Positions 37,082 through 45,662 of a stretch of 64,000 nt of DNA are shown in pieces. The position numbers were made by a program, and so were the translations under genes. The DNA is from Allosphingosinicella sp. (GTDB taxonomy: Bacteria; Pseudomonadota; Alphaproteobacteria; Sphingomonadales; Sphingomonadaceae): positions 42,150 to 106,149 of the forward strand of contig JAUJOJ010000006.1 of the NCBI GenBank assembly GCA_030447665.1, in the 5' to 3' direction. The stretch's first letter is position 1; every line of letters begins with the position of its first letter. The notes beneath the pieces are model-generated. The model made no database searches and was not told the origin of the DNA. It was given only the letters and a program-made list of their open reading frames with translations.

Positions 37082-38283
37082 GAGACGCGCCTGATCTGCA
37101 CCTCATGAACCCGGACGTTTTCGGTTTTGGAAAACTCGGGTGGGTTCCCCACCAGGACGAGCGACTGGCCGGTACAGCCGCTGGGGACGGCGAAGTCGGC
37201 AGTCAGTTCCCTTGTCCGCGCTGTCACCTCTCCCAGAGGACGGTTTAGAAGCTCGCCTCCGCCCCGAAGACAAGCGAGGCGCCAGCTGAGCGCGCTCGTT
37301 CCAGCGGGAACATTGCCGCTGACCTTCGAAATGAGGCGATACCGCCCGGGGGGGAGGAGAACGAGCTGCCGCGCCAGCTCGGCAGGTTCGCGTCCATAGT
37401 AGCTGACTACGAGGCCTGGCCTGTTGCCGAGCTCAGCGACTCCTCCACCTTGGTTCGACAGCTGCCAACCAAAGGGTCCCGGGCGGGGGAGCTGGTTAAA
37501 CGCGCCGTCATGAAGCAGCTCGCCCGTGCCTGCGCCAGATCCGGTAAAGCGGAGCCAAAGCCGGTATGCGCGCTGGACCTCGCCCGCCTCGATGAGGCGC
37601 CGGACGAGCGGCATCTGCCATGCCTCGTCTTCCTCGCTCGCCGTGCCTTGCCTCGATCTGACACCCAGTTCGATCACCAGGTCCGGATCCTCTCCGATTG
37701 CGACCAGATGTTGGAGCAAGGCTTGTCGGACCTGAGGATGCGCAGCCAAGACTCTGGCGTAAGCGGCGCGATTGGCCACATCGTCTGCGTAAAAGGCGAG
37801 TTGCGGAATGAATAGCTCGCCGGCCGCAGCCGGAACGAGCCGCGCAAGCACGGCGAGCTCAGTTGCGGCTTCGGCAACTCGGCCGGCGGCTGCATATTGC
37901 TGGAGCAGCTGTGCGCGCACCAACGGCGATCGCGGGTCGCGGCGCCGTGCTTCGAGGAGCAGGGCCTCTGCCCGACGGGCCTGCCCTGCGGCTGCTGCGG
38001 CTGCACCTGAGATAAGCGCAGGTTCGAGGGCCAGCGGTGCAGCGGGGGCCGCCCGTAACGCGAAGCTCAGGCTGTTTGGCGTAGGTCGCCCTTCGCCCAG
38101 GTGGAAGAGCAATAAAGCTGAGGCCAGCTCGACCCTAGTGTCCTGAGGAGCCAGCGCTGCAGCTCGGGCGAAATCACGCTCAAGCACCACCGCCAGGCCC
38201 GTTGTCCGAACAACCAGCAGCGCCAGCAGCAGGGACGCCACAGAGAGAAGAACGAGATGGGAGCGCCGTGTGGTACGCTGCAT
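37078..38283 (-). CDS. Membrane-anchored TPR-like protein paired with the ligase
   Basis: 401 residues. One N-terminal span (LVLLSVASLLLALLVVRTTG) anchors it, followed by about 230 residues of alanine-rich helical repeats of TPR type (ARRAEALLLEARRRDPRSPL, AAAGRVAEAATELAVLARL). The last 130 residues are beta-rich (FGWQLSNQGGGVAELGN, YYGREPAELARQLVLLPPGR, LVLVGNPPEF), like a carbohydrate-binding sandwich. It is translationally coupled to the ligase gene, and likely helps present substrate to it in the periplasm. Function is inferred from the pairing. Confidence 0.7.
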   Translation of the reverse strand: MQRTTRRSHLVLLSVASLLLALLVVRTTGLAVVLERDFARAAALAPQDTRVELASALLLFHLGEGRPTPNSLSFALRAAPAAPLALEPALISGAAAAAAGQARRAEALLLEARRRDPRSPLVRAQLLQQYAAAGRVAEAATELAVLARLVPAAAGELFIPQLAFYADDVANRAAYARVLAAHPQVRQALLQHLVAIGEDPDLVIELGVRSRQGTASEEDEAWQMPLVRRLIEAGEVQRAYRLWLRFTGSGAGTGELLHDGAFNQLPRPGPFGWQLSNQGGGVAELGNRPGLVVSYYGREPAELARQLVLLPPGRYRLISKVSGNVPAGTSALSWRLACLRGGGELLNRPLGEVTARTRELTADFAVPSGCTGQSLVLVGNPPEFSKTENVRVHEVQIRRVS

Positions 38284-38439
38284 CTTGCGATCAGGAACGC
38301 CCGCGGGGCGGCTGATTATGCCGCCACCGCGGGATGCGAGCTCAATATGAAGAGTCGCATCGGCATCTCGCTTGTCCGTCTTGCTTGGTCAATCGCCGCA
38401 ATCGGCTTTGCCGACGTGCAAGAAGTGACTGCCTGCTGC

Positions 38440-38727
38440 TTAGCTGGGGCTGCCCGCCTGGGCTTTGAAGGGGCCGCATCCAGTCGGCGGATTGGGCGGC
38501 GGGCCCCGGCTCGGCGGCGGCGGGCACTTCGGGGGCGGCGGACCTTTTGAACGAACGCCGTTATTCCCTTGAGAAGCATTGCCATTGCCGCCGCTGTTGG
38601 AGGCAGCCGCCATGTTTTTGCCACTGGAACTCGCAGGGTTCTGCTTGCCGCTTTTCGCAGCTTGCGTGATTCCCGCGGAAGAGCTGAGTAGCGCGAGGAC
38701 CGCAACTGTTGCTTTCAACCGAAACAT
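38440..38727 (-). CDS. Small exported proline-rich protein
   Basis: 95 residues from ATG 38,727 with GAGGA eight bases before. The signal peptide is MFRLKATVAVLALLSSSAGI followed by TQAAKSG. The mature part is Ser/Asn/Gly-rich, then proline-rich with two widely spaced cysteines (PPPPKCPPPPSRGPPPNPP, TGCGPF). It may be cell-wall or outer-membrane associated. No family recognised. It lies just past the TPR gene, on the same strand. Confidence 0.6.
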   Translation of the reverse strand: MFRLKATVAVLALLSSSAGITQAAKSGKQNPASSSGKNMAAASNSGGNGNASQGNNGVRSKGPPPPKCPPPPSRGPPPNPPTGCGPFKAQAGSPS

Positions 38728-39121
38728 CTTTTTCCTCGTCCTTACCTCGCGACTCGCCCAGAATGGGACAGAATTCGACTCGTGATCTTTCATCTTAGAG
38801 CTTATCTGGATGAGTGCCAACGATTTTCTGCTCGTTGACCAGGAACGAATTGGAGATTGCTTGAGGCTATCATAATGGATCGGTGGCGAGGAAAAACGGC
38901 CCAGCTTCAACATGCAAAGCCGGATGTTGCTGCCGCGCTTCGGTTGAACAGGCGGCATTGCCGTGGGAATGATCTGTTGCAGCCGAGCCGGGGAAGGGGC
39001 TGAGGTGCAAGTCATCCGAGAATGGATGCGCGATCGTATTGGCGTCGGGGGGCCCCGCTTTTTCCAGCGGCATCGGCGTGCTGAAGCACGTCGGGGCGAC
39101 GGCCCGATTGCGTGTGCCACC

Positions 39122-40009
39122 GTGCTGGCTGGTCAGCCTTTGGCTACACTGAACCATTACGATCTTCTGGACGTGAGCAAAGATGCGACGAACCTCGAGA
39201 TCAGATCCGCGTACCTTCGCCTCATAAAGGAACGTCATCCCGACCGCGAAGTCCAGGCGAGGAGGAGGATTGGTTCGGCAGCGGAACTCAATGCTGCCTA
39301 TTGGGTGCTGCGAGACCCGGTTCGCCGCGCCCGTTATGATGATGCTCTGCAGGAGGAGTATCGCGATTGGATCTATCCGCGTTCGGGGGCGCCTGCGCCG
39401 CTTGAGCCGATCCCGTCCCGCCGCTCTCGCGAGCTCCTGGCGGCGGGGGCGTTGCTGGCGGTCATCACCGCCCTTGTGTTGTTCGGTCAACATCAGGTGG
39501 CGGAAAGAGAAAGGGCTGCGGCGACAGCCGCCCTTTCTCAACCGCCGCTTCGCATCCGAACGCCGCCATGGCTCCCCCCCGACCTCAAGACACTCAACGA
39601 CAGCTCGGTTGCGGAGGCGGCTTCGGCTGCAACCAAGATCTCGCCCGATGAAGCCCTAGAGCACAGCAAGAGTTGCTTCGAAGAGGTGGCGGCGTCACGC
39701 GACCTCAAGATCCTCGATTATTGCGTGGCCTTCGATGCAAGCGTGGCTCTCTGGAGTCCGGCGACAGCGGCAGGGGGCGATAAGCCGAGCTACTTCAATC
39801 CGGTCGTCCGACAGGCTCGCCACGCCGAAGCACTCTTCCCCTTCTTCAAAACAGAGCGAGAAGCGCAGGCGCGGCGTCTCGCCGTTGAAGCTGCTTCGGT
39901 TGCGCAACTGGCGCAGAAGCTTTCCGAGCAGGCGAGGAAGGGCCAATCCCATGCGCCCCGGGGCGCGGACTCGCCGGACCGGACGAACGACAGACGGGAA
40001 GCGCGTTAG
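39122..40009 (+). CDS. J-domain protein with one membrane span
   Basis: The N-terminal J domain is clear: LNHYDLLDVSKDATNLEIRS, then KERHPDREVQ with the HPD tripeptide, and AYWVLRDPVRRARYDDALQ. A single span (LLAAGALLAVITALVLFG) follows near residue 105 and the rest is an uncharacterised helical domain with two cysteines. J domains stimulate Hsp70 ATPase; topology would put the J domain in the cytoplasm. The start is unsure: the frame is open from 38,963; GTG 39,122 and TTG 39,140 are candidates close to the J domain. Confidence 0.75.
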   Translation: MLAGQPLATLNHYDLLDVSKDATNLEIRSAYLRLIKERHPDREVQARRRIGSAAELNAAYWVLRDPVRRARYDDALQEEYRDWIYPRSGAPAPLEPIPSRRSRELLAAGALLAVITALVLFGQHQVAERERAAATAALSQPPLRIRTPPWLPPDLKTLNDSSVAEAASAATKISPDEALEHSKSCFEEVAASRDLKILDYCVAFDASVALWSPATAAGGDKPSYFNPVVRQARHAEALFPFFKTEREAQARRLAVEAASVAQLAQKLSEQARKGQSHAPRGADSPDRTNDRREAR

Positions 40010-40233
40010 GACGAGGACGAGACGCTTTATTGCGGCGCCGCCGAACCTGCACCGGTTAAGGCTTCACTGACCTTCGCCGGTCAGGCTGGTAAACGGGCGT
40101 AGCTTACAGATCGAAAGAAGCAGGGGCGAATTGTCCCGTTTCGGGACTCGGTCTTTGGCCGTTGAACCTTTTGTGGGAACGCGCATTCCTCTGCCGTGCG
40201 CGCCGACATCGGCGTGCTTCAGAGGAGATTAGA

Positions 40234-40476
40234 ATGCGCAATCTGCAGATCGAAGAATTGACGTTCGTGACGGGTGGACGTGGCGGCGGCGGCGCTGGCG
40301 GCGATCGTGGTCAGGGCACGTCCAGCAGCAACAGCAACCGCAACAACAACAACAATAACAATAACAACAATAACGGCCCCCGTGCCAAAAATGCGGGCGG
40401 CAGCCCGGCAACAGCGGCCCCGGCGACAAGAACAGCGCTGGTCTGGGCGGCGGCGGCGTCGGCCCCGCTAAGGTAA
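40234..40476 (+). CDS. Double-glycine-leader peptide with Gly/Asn-rich core
   Basis: Begins MRNLQIEELTFVTGG, which fits the double-glycine leader of bacteriocin-type peptides (hydrophobic positions, EEL, then V-x-G-G). GAGGAGATTAG lies just before the ATG. The core is glycine-rich, then serine/asparagine, with eleven asparagines in a row encoded by AAC/AAT. Near 40,405 a second frame becomes the glycine-rich one (GLGGGGVGPAK), so one base may be missing and the true C-terminus may differ. A terminator follows at 40,517. No PCAT-type transporter or modifying enzyme is seen nearby, so processing is unknown. Confidence 0.6.
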   Translation: MRNLQIEELTFVTGGRGGGGAGGDRGQGTSSSNSNRNNNNNNNNNNNGPRAKNAGGSPATAAPATRTALVWAAAASAPLR

Positions 40477-40516
40477 TTCATCCTCGTTTGCTGCATTGCT
40501 GCAGGAGCGAGCTTAA

Positions 40517-40547
40517 GCTTGGCGCCGGGAAACTCGGGCGCCTTTTG
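40517..40547 (+). terminator. Terminator after the leader peptide
   Basis: GGCGCC pairs with GGCGCC across a loop of about ten bases and is followed by TTTT. It lies 41 bases past the stop at 40,476. Confidence 0.6.
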
Positions 40548-40559
40548 AGTCGGGCCTGA

Positions 40560-41284
40560 TCGGTCTCTGCCCGATTTTTGCGCAAGCGCCCCATCGGAAG
40601 AGTGAAGATGGACGGGCTGGGCTGAATGTCAGCTTCAGCTCCCCTGCACTCGCTCGACCGGCGGTGTGCTGCTCACCCTCTGCACGGTGAACCAGCTGAA
40701 CCCGCGCCTTTGAAGGAACGTCCGCTAACTGCCCTAGCTGCCGTCCAGGATGGCACCGGCGGGAACAGGGTTCAACGCCGTTTAGCTGGGTGATGCTACT
40801 TTCTGCAGCTGGCGAGATCGCTGGAAATGCTGCCGGCGCAAGCGGCGTCCTGCGCTCCTCCGCTGCTCAGGCGCGCGGGGCCCACGAAGCGGCGCGCCGG
40901 GCCCGAAATAATCAGGTGCCGTTCCGCTTCGTAGGCTGCTTGTTCATCATGTCCGCCACGTTTCGCAGCGGGCTCACTGGGGCTGAAAAGTCCATCCACT
41001 GCAAACGTGCGTCACGTGTTCGCGTTCCGCCGACGCAATGAATATTAAGGGCCGAGTCTGATTATCCGGCGCTTGCCCCGTCCGCAGCACCGAAGCCATT
41101 CGAAAGCGACAAGCGCGGCTGAATGCACCCCCGGCCCACTTCGAGCCTGGGCATCGATATATTCGTTCAGCATCGAGAATTTGGAAGCTAGCGATGTGTA
41201 ACCTACCGCGCTCCCGGACCGAATGAGCTAGGCTAGCGTTTGCTACGCTATCGGATCTACCACGTCGCCAGCTAGGAGACCCAC
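40560..41284. other. Long stretch without a convincing gene
   Basis: About 725 bases. Short frames on both strands (for example 40,790-41,041 plus and 40,796-40,999 minus) lack a ribosome site, signal peptide or familiar motif. A ribosome site (AGGAGA) near the end belongs to the small peptide gene at 41,285, whose promoter should lie here. Confidence 0.4.
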
Positions 41285-41401
41285 ATGAAGAAGATCATTG
41301 CAGCCGCAACATTGCTGATCTTTTCCGGATCGGCAGCCTATGCCGCTGCTCCGGAAGCCATCCACGCTTTGGCAAAGAGCTGTGGCTTGCCCTGCTGCTA
41401 A
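41285..41401 (+). CDS. 38-residue secreted peptide ending in Cys-Gly-Leu-Pro-Cys-Cys
   Basis: Below the usual length cut-off but well supported: AGGAGA lies six bases before the ATG, there is a clean signal peptide (KKIIAAATLLIFSGSAAYA), and a strong terminator follows 21 bases after the stop. The predicted mature peptide is AAPEAIHALAKSCGLPCC, 18 residues with three cysteines at the end. This architecture (own ribosome site, export signal, own terminator) suggests a stand-alone transcript. It could bind metal, form disulphides, or act as a signal or toxin-like peptide. I do not recognise a family. Confidence 0.7.
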   Translation: MKKIIAAATLLIFSGSAAYAAAPEAIHALAKSCGLPCC

Positions 41402-41422
41402 GCCAGACTGGATCAATGTGAG

Positions 41423-41456
41423 GGCGTCCGCTCAATGAGCGGGCGCCTTTTTTTTT
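41423..41456 (+). terminator. Strong terminator after the Cys peptide
   Basis: GGCGTCCGCTC pairs with GAGCGGGCGCC (one G-T) across a three-base loop, followed by nine Ts. A textbook intrinsic terminator for the plus strand. Confidence 0.9.
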
Positions 41457-41529
41457 CCGTTATGTTCGTCGATCCGCAATCGGGCGAAGTCTTGCTTGTC
41501 GGATTGCCGCCTGCTCGGGAGCCCGCCTG

Positions 41530-42240
41530 GTGACCCTCGTGAGAAGTGAATGGGGGATCGAAGGTCCGGCGCCTGCGCCCGAAGGTCGCCGTTCTCGTCA
41601 TCGTCGACGTGCTCTCCTTTTCAACGGCGGTTGACGAAGCGACCGGCCGGGGAGCGCAGGTTCTGCCCTTTCCCTCAGGCGACCGCGCCGCGGCACAGGA
41701 TGCAGCGAGCAAAGCCGGCGCGATCTTGGCTGCGCCTCGCAAGGCGGCGGCCAAGTCAGCCTTTTCGCCCCGAACGCTCTCCCATCTCGCCCAGGATGCG
41801 AGGCTCATGCTGCCGTCGCCCAATGGCTCCCACCTCTCGGTGGAGGCGGGCTCAGGACCGGTGCTTGCCGGCTGTTTCCGCAACCCTGGCGCGGTGGCGC
41901 GTGCCGCGCTGGCGCTTGCTGGAGGCGGAGACATCGGCGTCATTCCCGCCGGAGAAAGGTGGCCGACGGGTCACTGCGCCCGGCGGTGGAGGACAGTCTG
42001 GGCGCCGGCGCGGTGATCCATGCGCTGGATCGTGCCATGGACGCGGAAGCGCGCGTCGCCCGCGGCGCCTATCTCGCCGCCGCACACGATTTGGACCGGA
42101 TCATCCGCTCCTGCGTGTGTGGACAGGAGCTGATCTGGGAAGGGTTCGAAGAAGATGTCGATCTCGCCTTGCAGCTCGACACGAGCGGGCACGCGCCGCT
42201 GATGAACGGCGGCTTTTTTGCTCGCTTCCAGCCCGAATGA
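41530..42240 (+). pseudogene. ComB-family 2-phosphosulfolactate phosphatase-like, two frameshifts
   Basis: Pieces in three frames form one ComB-like protein. GTG 41,530 starts VTLVRSEWGIEG; then, after a lost base near 41,563, VRRLRPKVAVLVIVDVLSFS with TAVDEATGRGAQVLPFP. After a second shift near 41,955 come ADGSLRPAVEDSLGAGAVIH and GGFFARFQPE. ComB hydrolyses 2-phospho-3-sulfolactate in methanogens; the bacterial relatives mostly have unknown substrates. Neither shift is clearly at a homopolymer. It follows the Cys-peptide terminator, so it is probably its own unit. Confidence 0.7.
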
Positions 42241-42568
42241 CATTCGGCTGCGGCGGCTCCGTGTTCAGGTGCCTTCGCTTACCGGTGGCAAGTACCCGTA
42301 GCCGGCCGTTGCAGCTGGTGGCTGCAGTCGCTCCTTGGAACAGCAACGCCGCAACGGCTGTTGATGCGCTCAGTAGGGCGTTCATTTGTCGGCTCCCGGT
42401 GAGCCAGATCGGCGTGTCCGGCTGGTGCAGCTGGTGATGACCCAGTCTCGCTCGGCGACCGAGCATAGCGCGTGGAGCTTCCTCAACATCAGCTTAACCA
42501 CGTCGGCTATGAGGCTGATAACCTTTGCGGGCGCAGCAGATGGCGGCAATGACGCAGGAGTTGATATT

Positions 42569-42820
42569 ATGAAGCTATTTGGAATTGCCGCCACCGCGGC
42601 GCTGCTGATCACCACGACGCCTGCTCTGGCTCAGGTAACACCACCGCTGCCCAGCACGTCCTCTGCCAAGGCAGCCGCCGCGGTTGCGAAGTCGCAGGCC
42701 AAGCGCGATGCTGCTGCTGCCAAGCGTGCGGCTGCGGCAGAGCGCGCTGCGGCAAAACGCGCCGCAGCCGCTGCCAAGAAGGCAGCAGCTCTGGCGCGGA
42801 AGGCTGCTCGCGCCGGCTAA
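42569..42820 (+). CDS. Exported alanine/lysine-rich repeat protein
   Basis: 83 residues from ATG 42,569, with GCAGGAG upstream. Signal peptide MKLFGIAATAALLITTTPALAQ. The mature part is nearly all Ala/Lys/Arg in a helical repeat (AKRDAAAAKRAAAAERAAAK), reminiscent of histone H1-like tails or the TolA helix. The export signal argues for a periplasmic or surface role rather than DNA binding in the nucleoid. A terminator follows immediately. No homologue is recognised. Confidence 0.65.
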   Translation: MKLFGIAATAALLITTTPALAQVTPPLPSTSSAKAAAAVAKSQAKRDAAAAKRAAAAERAAAKRAAAAAKKAAALARKAARAG

Positions 42821-42844
42821 CCGGCAAGCAACACTTATCGTTTA

Positions 42845-42876
42845 GGGCGGGGCTGCTGGTGTGGCTCCGCCCTTTT
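42845..42876 (+). terminator. Terminator after the Ala/Lys-rich gene
   Basis: GGGCGGGGC pairs with GGCTCCGCCC (one G-T) and is followed by TTTT, 24 bases after the stop at 42,820. Confidence 0.75.
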
Positions 42877-42894
42877 CGCGTGCAAGGATGATCG

Positions 42895-43756
42895 ATGCGA
42901 GAACGCTTTTTGGCGATGCTGCTGCTTTCTTCCCCGGGGGCGCTTTGGCAGCACAGCTCAGCATCAGCTCGGCTGCGAGTCATTCATCCGGGCGATATGG
43001 CGCTGAAAAGCCGACCACGGTCACGAGCAGCTCGCTTGGCGCGACCGGAAGCTTGGACGAGTGGGAGGTCAGCGCTACCCTTCCCTATCTGAGCGTGGGT
43101 GTAGGCGGAGTGGAACTCGCCGTTGGTGGCGTCGTGATCCAGCCGGACGGCCGCCAAGCGGCGCGTGACGGCTTCGGCGATGCATTCGTCACGGTCGGAA
43201 GAACACTTCCGTTGGGAGACGAATTCCCGGTTGACGTTGCAGTCGAGGGGCAATTGAAGCTCCCGACAGGCGCGCGAAAACTTTCCACCGGAAGAGAAGC
43301 TGGACGGGGCCTCGATGTTGAATCTTTTCACGCCAATTCGGTTCCGTCTCGCCATTCTTGTCGGCAGGATACCGGTTCTACGGCGACAGCGCGGAGCTTG
43401 AGCTCGACAACGGCTGGGCAATCTCTGCTGGCGCGAACATCACGGATGGCGGGCTGACGTTCATCGGATCCTATGATTGGTCTTCGTCGCCGATCGGATT
43501 GCCGGGCGCCGAGGAGATGTTCGCGGTCGCCAGCGGTCCGCTCACCCGCAATTGGAACTGGACGCTGTTCGGCAGCAAGGGCCTTAGCGAAGGTGCGGCC
43601 GACCTGATGTTTGGCATCCGGGTTGAGCCGCACACTCGGCACCCCTTCACTCAAGAAATAAGCTTCGGCACCTTCAAAAGGGATGTCTGCTTAGGGTCTG
43701 CAGCCGCTAGAGACTGCTTTGGCCGTTATGGATCGAGAGCGGATGTTGCGGTTTAG
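42895..43756 (+). pseudogene. Exported beta-rich protein, several frameshifts
   Basis: Starts MRERFLAMLLLSSPG, then at the CCCCGGGGG run (about 42,940) the frame changes to ALAAQLSISSAA, completing a signal peptide. The body is beta-strand-like with alternating residues (WEVSATLPYLSVGVGGVELA, DGFGDAFVTVGRTLPLGD, VEGQLKLPTG), as in outer-membrane or phenol-MetA-type barrels. Near 43,290-43,360 the frame shifts again, to MSAGYRFYGDSAELELDNGW and LTFIGSYDWSSSPIG. As read no full product is possible. Probably an outer-membrane protein of unknown job. Confidence 0.6.
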
Positions 43757-43799
43757 CTCAGCGCGGTGGATCGGGACACCGGCGAAGGATTTTGGGAAT

Positions 43800-43916
43800 A
43801 TGCTGGATAGGCAAGAACCGCCTGGGAACGGTCGAGCGGCTGCATGGGCCATCGGCGCCGTGGCTCTGTCAGCTTGGTTCGTTGTTCTTTGGCTCATGTT
43901 CGGGGACGTGCTTTGA
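43800..43916 (+). CDS. Very small single-span membrane protein
   Basis: 38 residues: MLDRQEPPGNGR followed by one hydrophobic span, AAWAIGAVALSAWFVVLWLM, and a four-residue tail. The frame is open further upstream to 43,719, but the membrane protein is best read from 43,800. Ribosome site weak (AAGGATTTTGGGA). Function unknown. Confidence 0.4.
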   Translation: MLDRQEPPGNGRAAAWAIGAVALSAWFVVLWLMFGDVL

Positions 43917-44212
43917 ACGTCTGCTTGGAGGACATTGGGAACGGCCTCGAACGGGCAGATCGATGCTGGTCCCCTCGCTCAATGTCAGGAATGGCTCTTC
44001 AGCGGACATTTAGCCGAACCCAATCAAGCGCCGAACCTGCCGCATCCGGCCTCCTCCTCCTCCGATGTGCCCAGCGGCAAAAAGCGATGCGTCATGACAA
44101 CAGGTGCGGACCAGCCGTCACCACTTGGCAGCCGCCATTTCGGCGGAGAGCCTATTTCCCCCGTGATCGCCTTCGGTTAACGGCGAGGCCGATCGACTCT
44201 TGAAACGGACGA

Positions 44213-44440
44213 ATGGCGACGGGTAAGATTTCTGGAACACAGGCCGACACAATCTGGGATCTCGCGGACGGCTTCGCCCTGCTGGCACGCAACGCAGCGA
44301 CCTCGCCGCTGTTTCGCGGTGATGCCGCAGCGCTTCACGCGATCAGCGCCCGCCTCAAAGCCAAGGCAGAAGCCGCGTACCGAACCTCGTCCGCCGAGAA
44401 GCTGCAGAGCGCTATGGATAAGCTCGCCAACCAGAAATAA
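44213..44440 (+). CDS. Small hypothetical helical protein
   Basis: 75 residues with natural helical composition (ADTIWDLADGFALLARNAAT, HAISARLKAKAEAAYRT, KLQSAMDKLANQK). No signal, membrane span or known motif. It converges on the zinc-knuckle-like gene, 14 bases away. Not recognised. Confidence 0.55.
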   Translation: MATGKISGTQADTIWDLADGFALLARNAATSPLFRGDAAALHAISARLKAKAEAAYRTSSAEKLQSAMDKLANQK

Positions 44441-44454
44441 TTCCCGGCCGCGGC

Positions 44455-44655
44455 TCAGGGCAGCGGCTCATCGGGGAAGCGGGGCGGCTGCAAGTCGAGG
44501 CGCTTGCCCCTGGTTCGACTGGTGAGATGAAACTGCCGGCAGCGGTCGCAGCGGTAGGGCCTGAGCGGGAGGCCGGAGCGGCGGGCAGCCAGAAGCGCGT
44601 CCTGTTCCGACGCGTAACGCGCCTTCTTGACGCAAATGCTCAGCCTTGTGCGCAT
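44455..44655 (-). CDS. Small zinc-knuckle-like protein
   Basis: 66 residues from ATG 44,655. The centre RPYRCDRCRQFHLTS gives C-x-x-C followed by a histidine four residues on, and there is an upstream Cys (SICVKKARY), consistent with one zinc site. Basic overall (pI high), so nucleic-acid binding is possible. A longer frame to 45,093 overlaps in reverse the membrane gene and looks spurious. Confidence 0.6.
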   Translation of the reverse strand: MRTRLSICVKKARYASEQDALLAARRSGLPLRPYRCDRCRQFHLTSRTRGKRLDLQPPRFPDEPLP

Positions 44656-44951
44656 CCGTGCCTCCGCCCCACGACCTCTCGCCAGCGAGCGGACGGGATT
44701 GCGCAACAGCGGGCCGTATGTCGCATCCACTTGGGGAGCGGGCATCGACGTGACGACTCGCCGGCTGACAAGCCGGCAACCGCCAGCATCATATTCTCTC
44801 TCGGCTAGACGGAAGTGCCGTCTCACCCCTTGTCTCTCAGACTGTTCTGCAGGCTTGATGCCGACGAGAAGGAGAATTGGTGCAGGAGCATCGTGATCGT
44901 GCGCATGCGCGCGCGGATGCTCGCTCTCATTCGGATGCCCCCTTTGACCAG

Positions 44952-45403
44952 TCATGACCCTTCCAAAGCAGGCTGGATCAGCGCCACCCAAGCGGCTTGC
45001 GCTGAATAGACGAGGAGCGCGCCAAACTTGTCGAGGCGGAGCTCGCCGACGGCGACGAGCAGCACCGGCGCGATACCGATGAAGACCGAGCACGCCGACG
45101 GCGACGGCACGCCGTGCGTCGCGCGCCAGTCCGAGCGACAGAGCAGGAAGGCGGCGCCCGTCGCGGCGACACCCATCACCGCGAGCGTTTGATCGATTGA
45201 TCGATCGCCTGCGCCGATCGCAGCAAGCTGGTCAGATCGCCGCCCGCATCGGCGAGCTGGGGAAGGACGAAGCCGTTCACCACCGTGGCCCCCAGGTTCG
45301 CGACGAGTGCCACCCCATAGAAGACGCAGCCCGCCAGCACGGCGGGGAGATCCATGCCGCGGCGCAACGCCATGTGGAAAAGGCCATATGCCGCCGCGAT
45401 CAT
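44952..45403 (-). CDS. Integral membrane protein next to the TetR gene (frameshifted)
   Basis: Two frames together give about 150 residues with four spans: MIAAAYGLFHMALRRGMDLP, AVLAGCVFYGVALVANLGAT, then after a shift near 45,195, TLAVMGVAATGAAFLLCRSD, FIGIAPVLLVAVGELRL and LLVYSAQAAWVALIQPALEG. The start is unsure. It is read away from the TetR gene of copy B with a 260-base gap, the classic layout of a repressor and its target, so it may be what the regulator controls. Confidence 0.5.
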
Positions 45404-45662
45404 AGAAATCGAGGACTGCGTGGACCCGCATGATACATGGTATCGCCAAGGGGCGTCGGATGATGCGCCATGGCGGGATCATTCCCACCGAAGCGGTAAT
45501 GAGCGTTGCTCCGCGATCGGTCCGCCCGTTTGTCATCCCTCATCATCGTTCCTCGCTGTTGCAAAGGCCGGCACCCTGCTAGCAACGCGAAGGTCGGGTT
45601 AGATCGAGCCCGCGGCCCGCGTCCGGTTTTCGGACCGCCAACGCGAAAAGTCGGAGAACGGC

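Noticed and set aside
40320..40375. AAC/AAT repeat as a possible CRISPR or microsatellite array only
   Set aside because: No spacer structure; it is in frame within a peptide gene and encodes the poly-Asn run.
40790..41041. 83-codon plus-strand frame before the Cys-peptide gene
   Set aside because: No ribosome site or motif, and an overlapping frame on the other strand is equally open; treated as non-coding.
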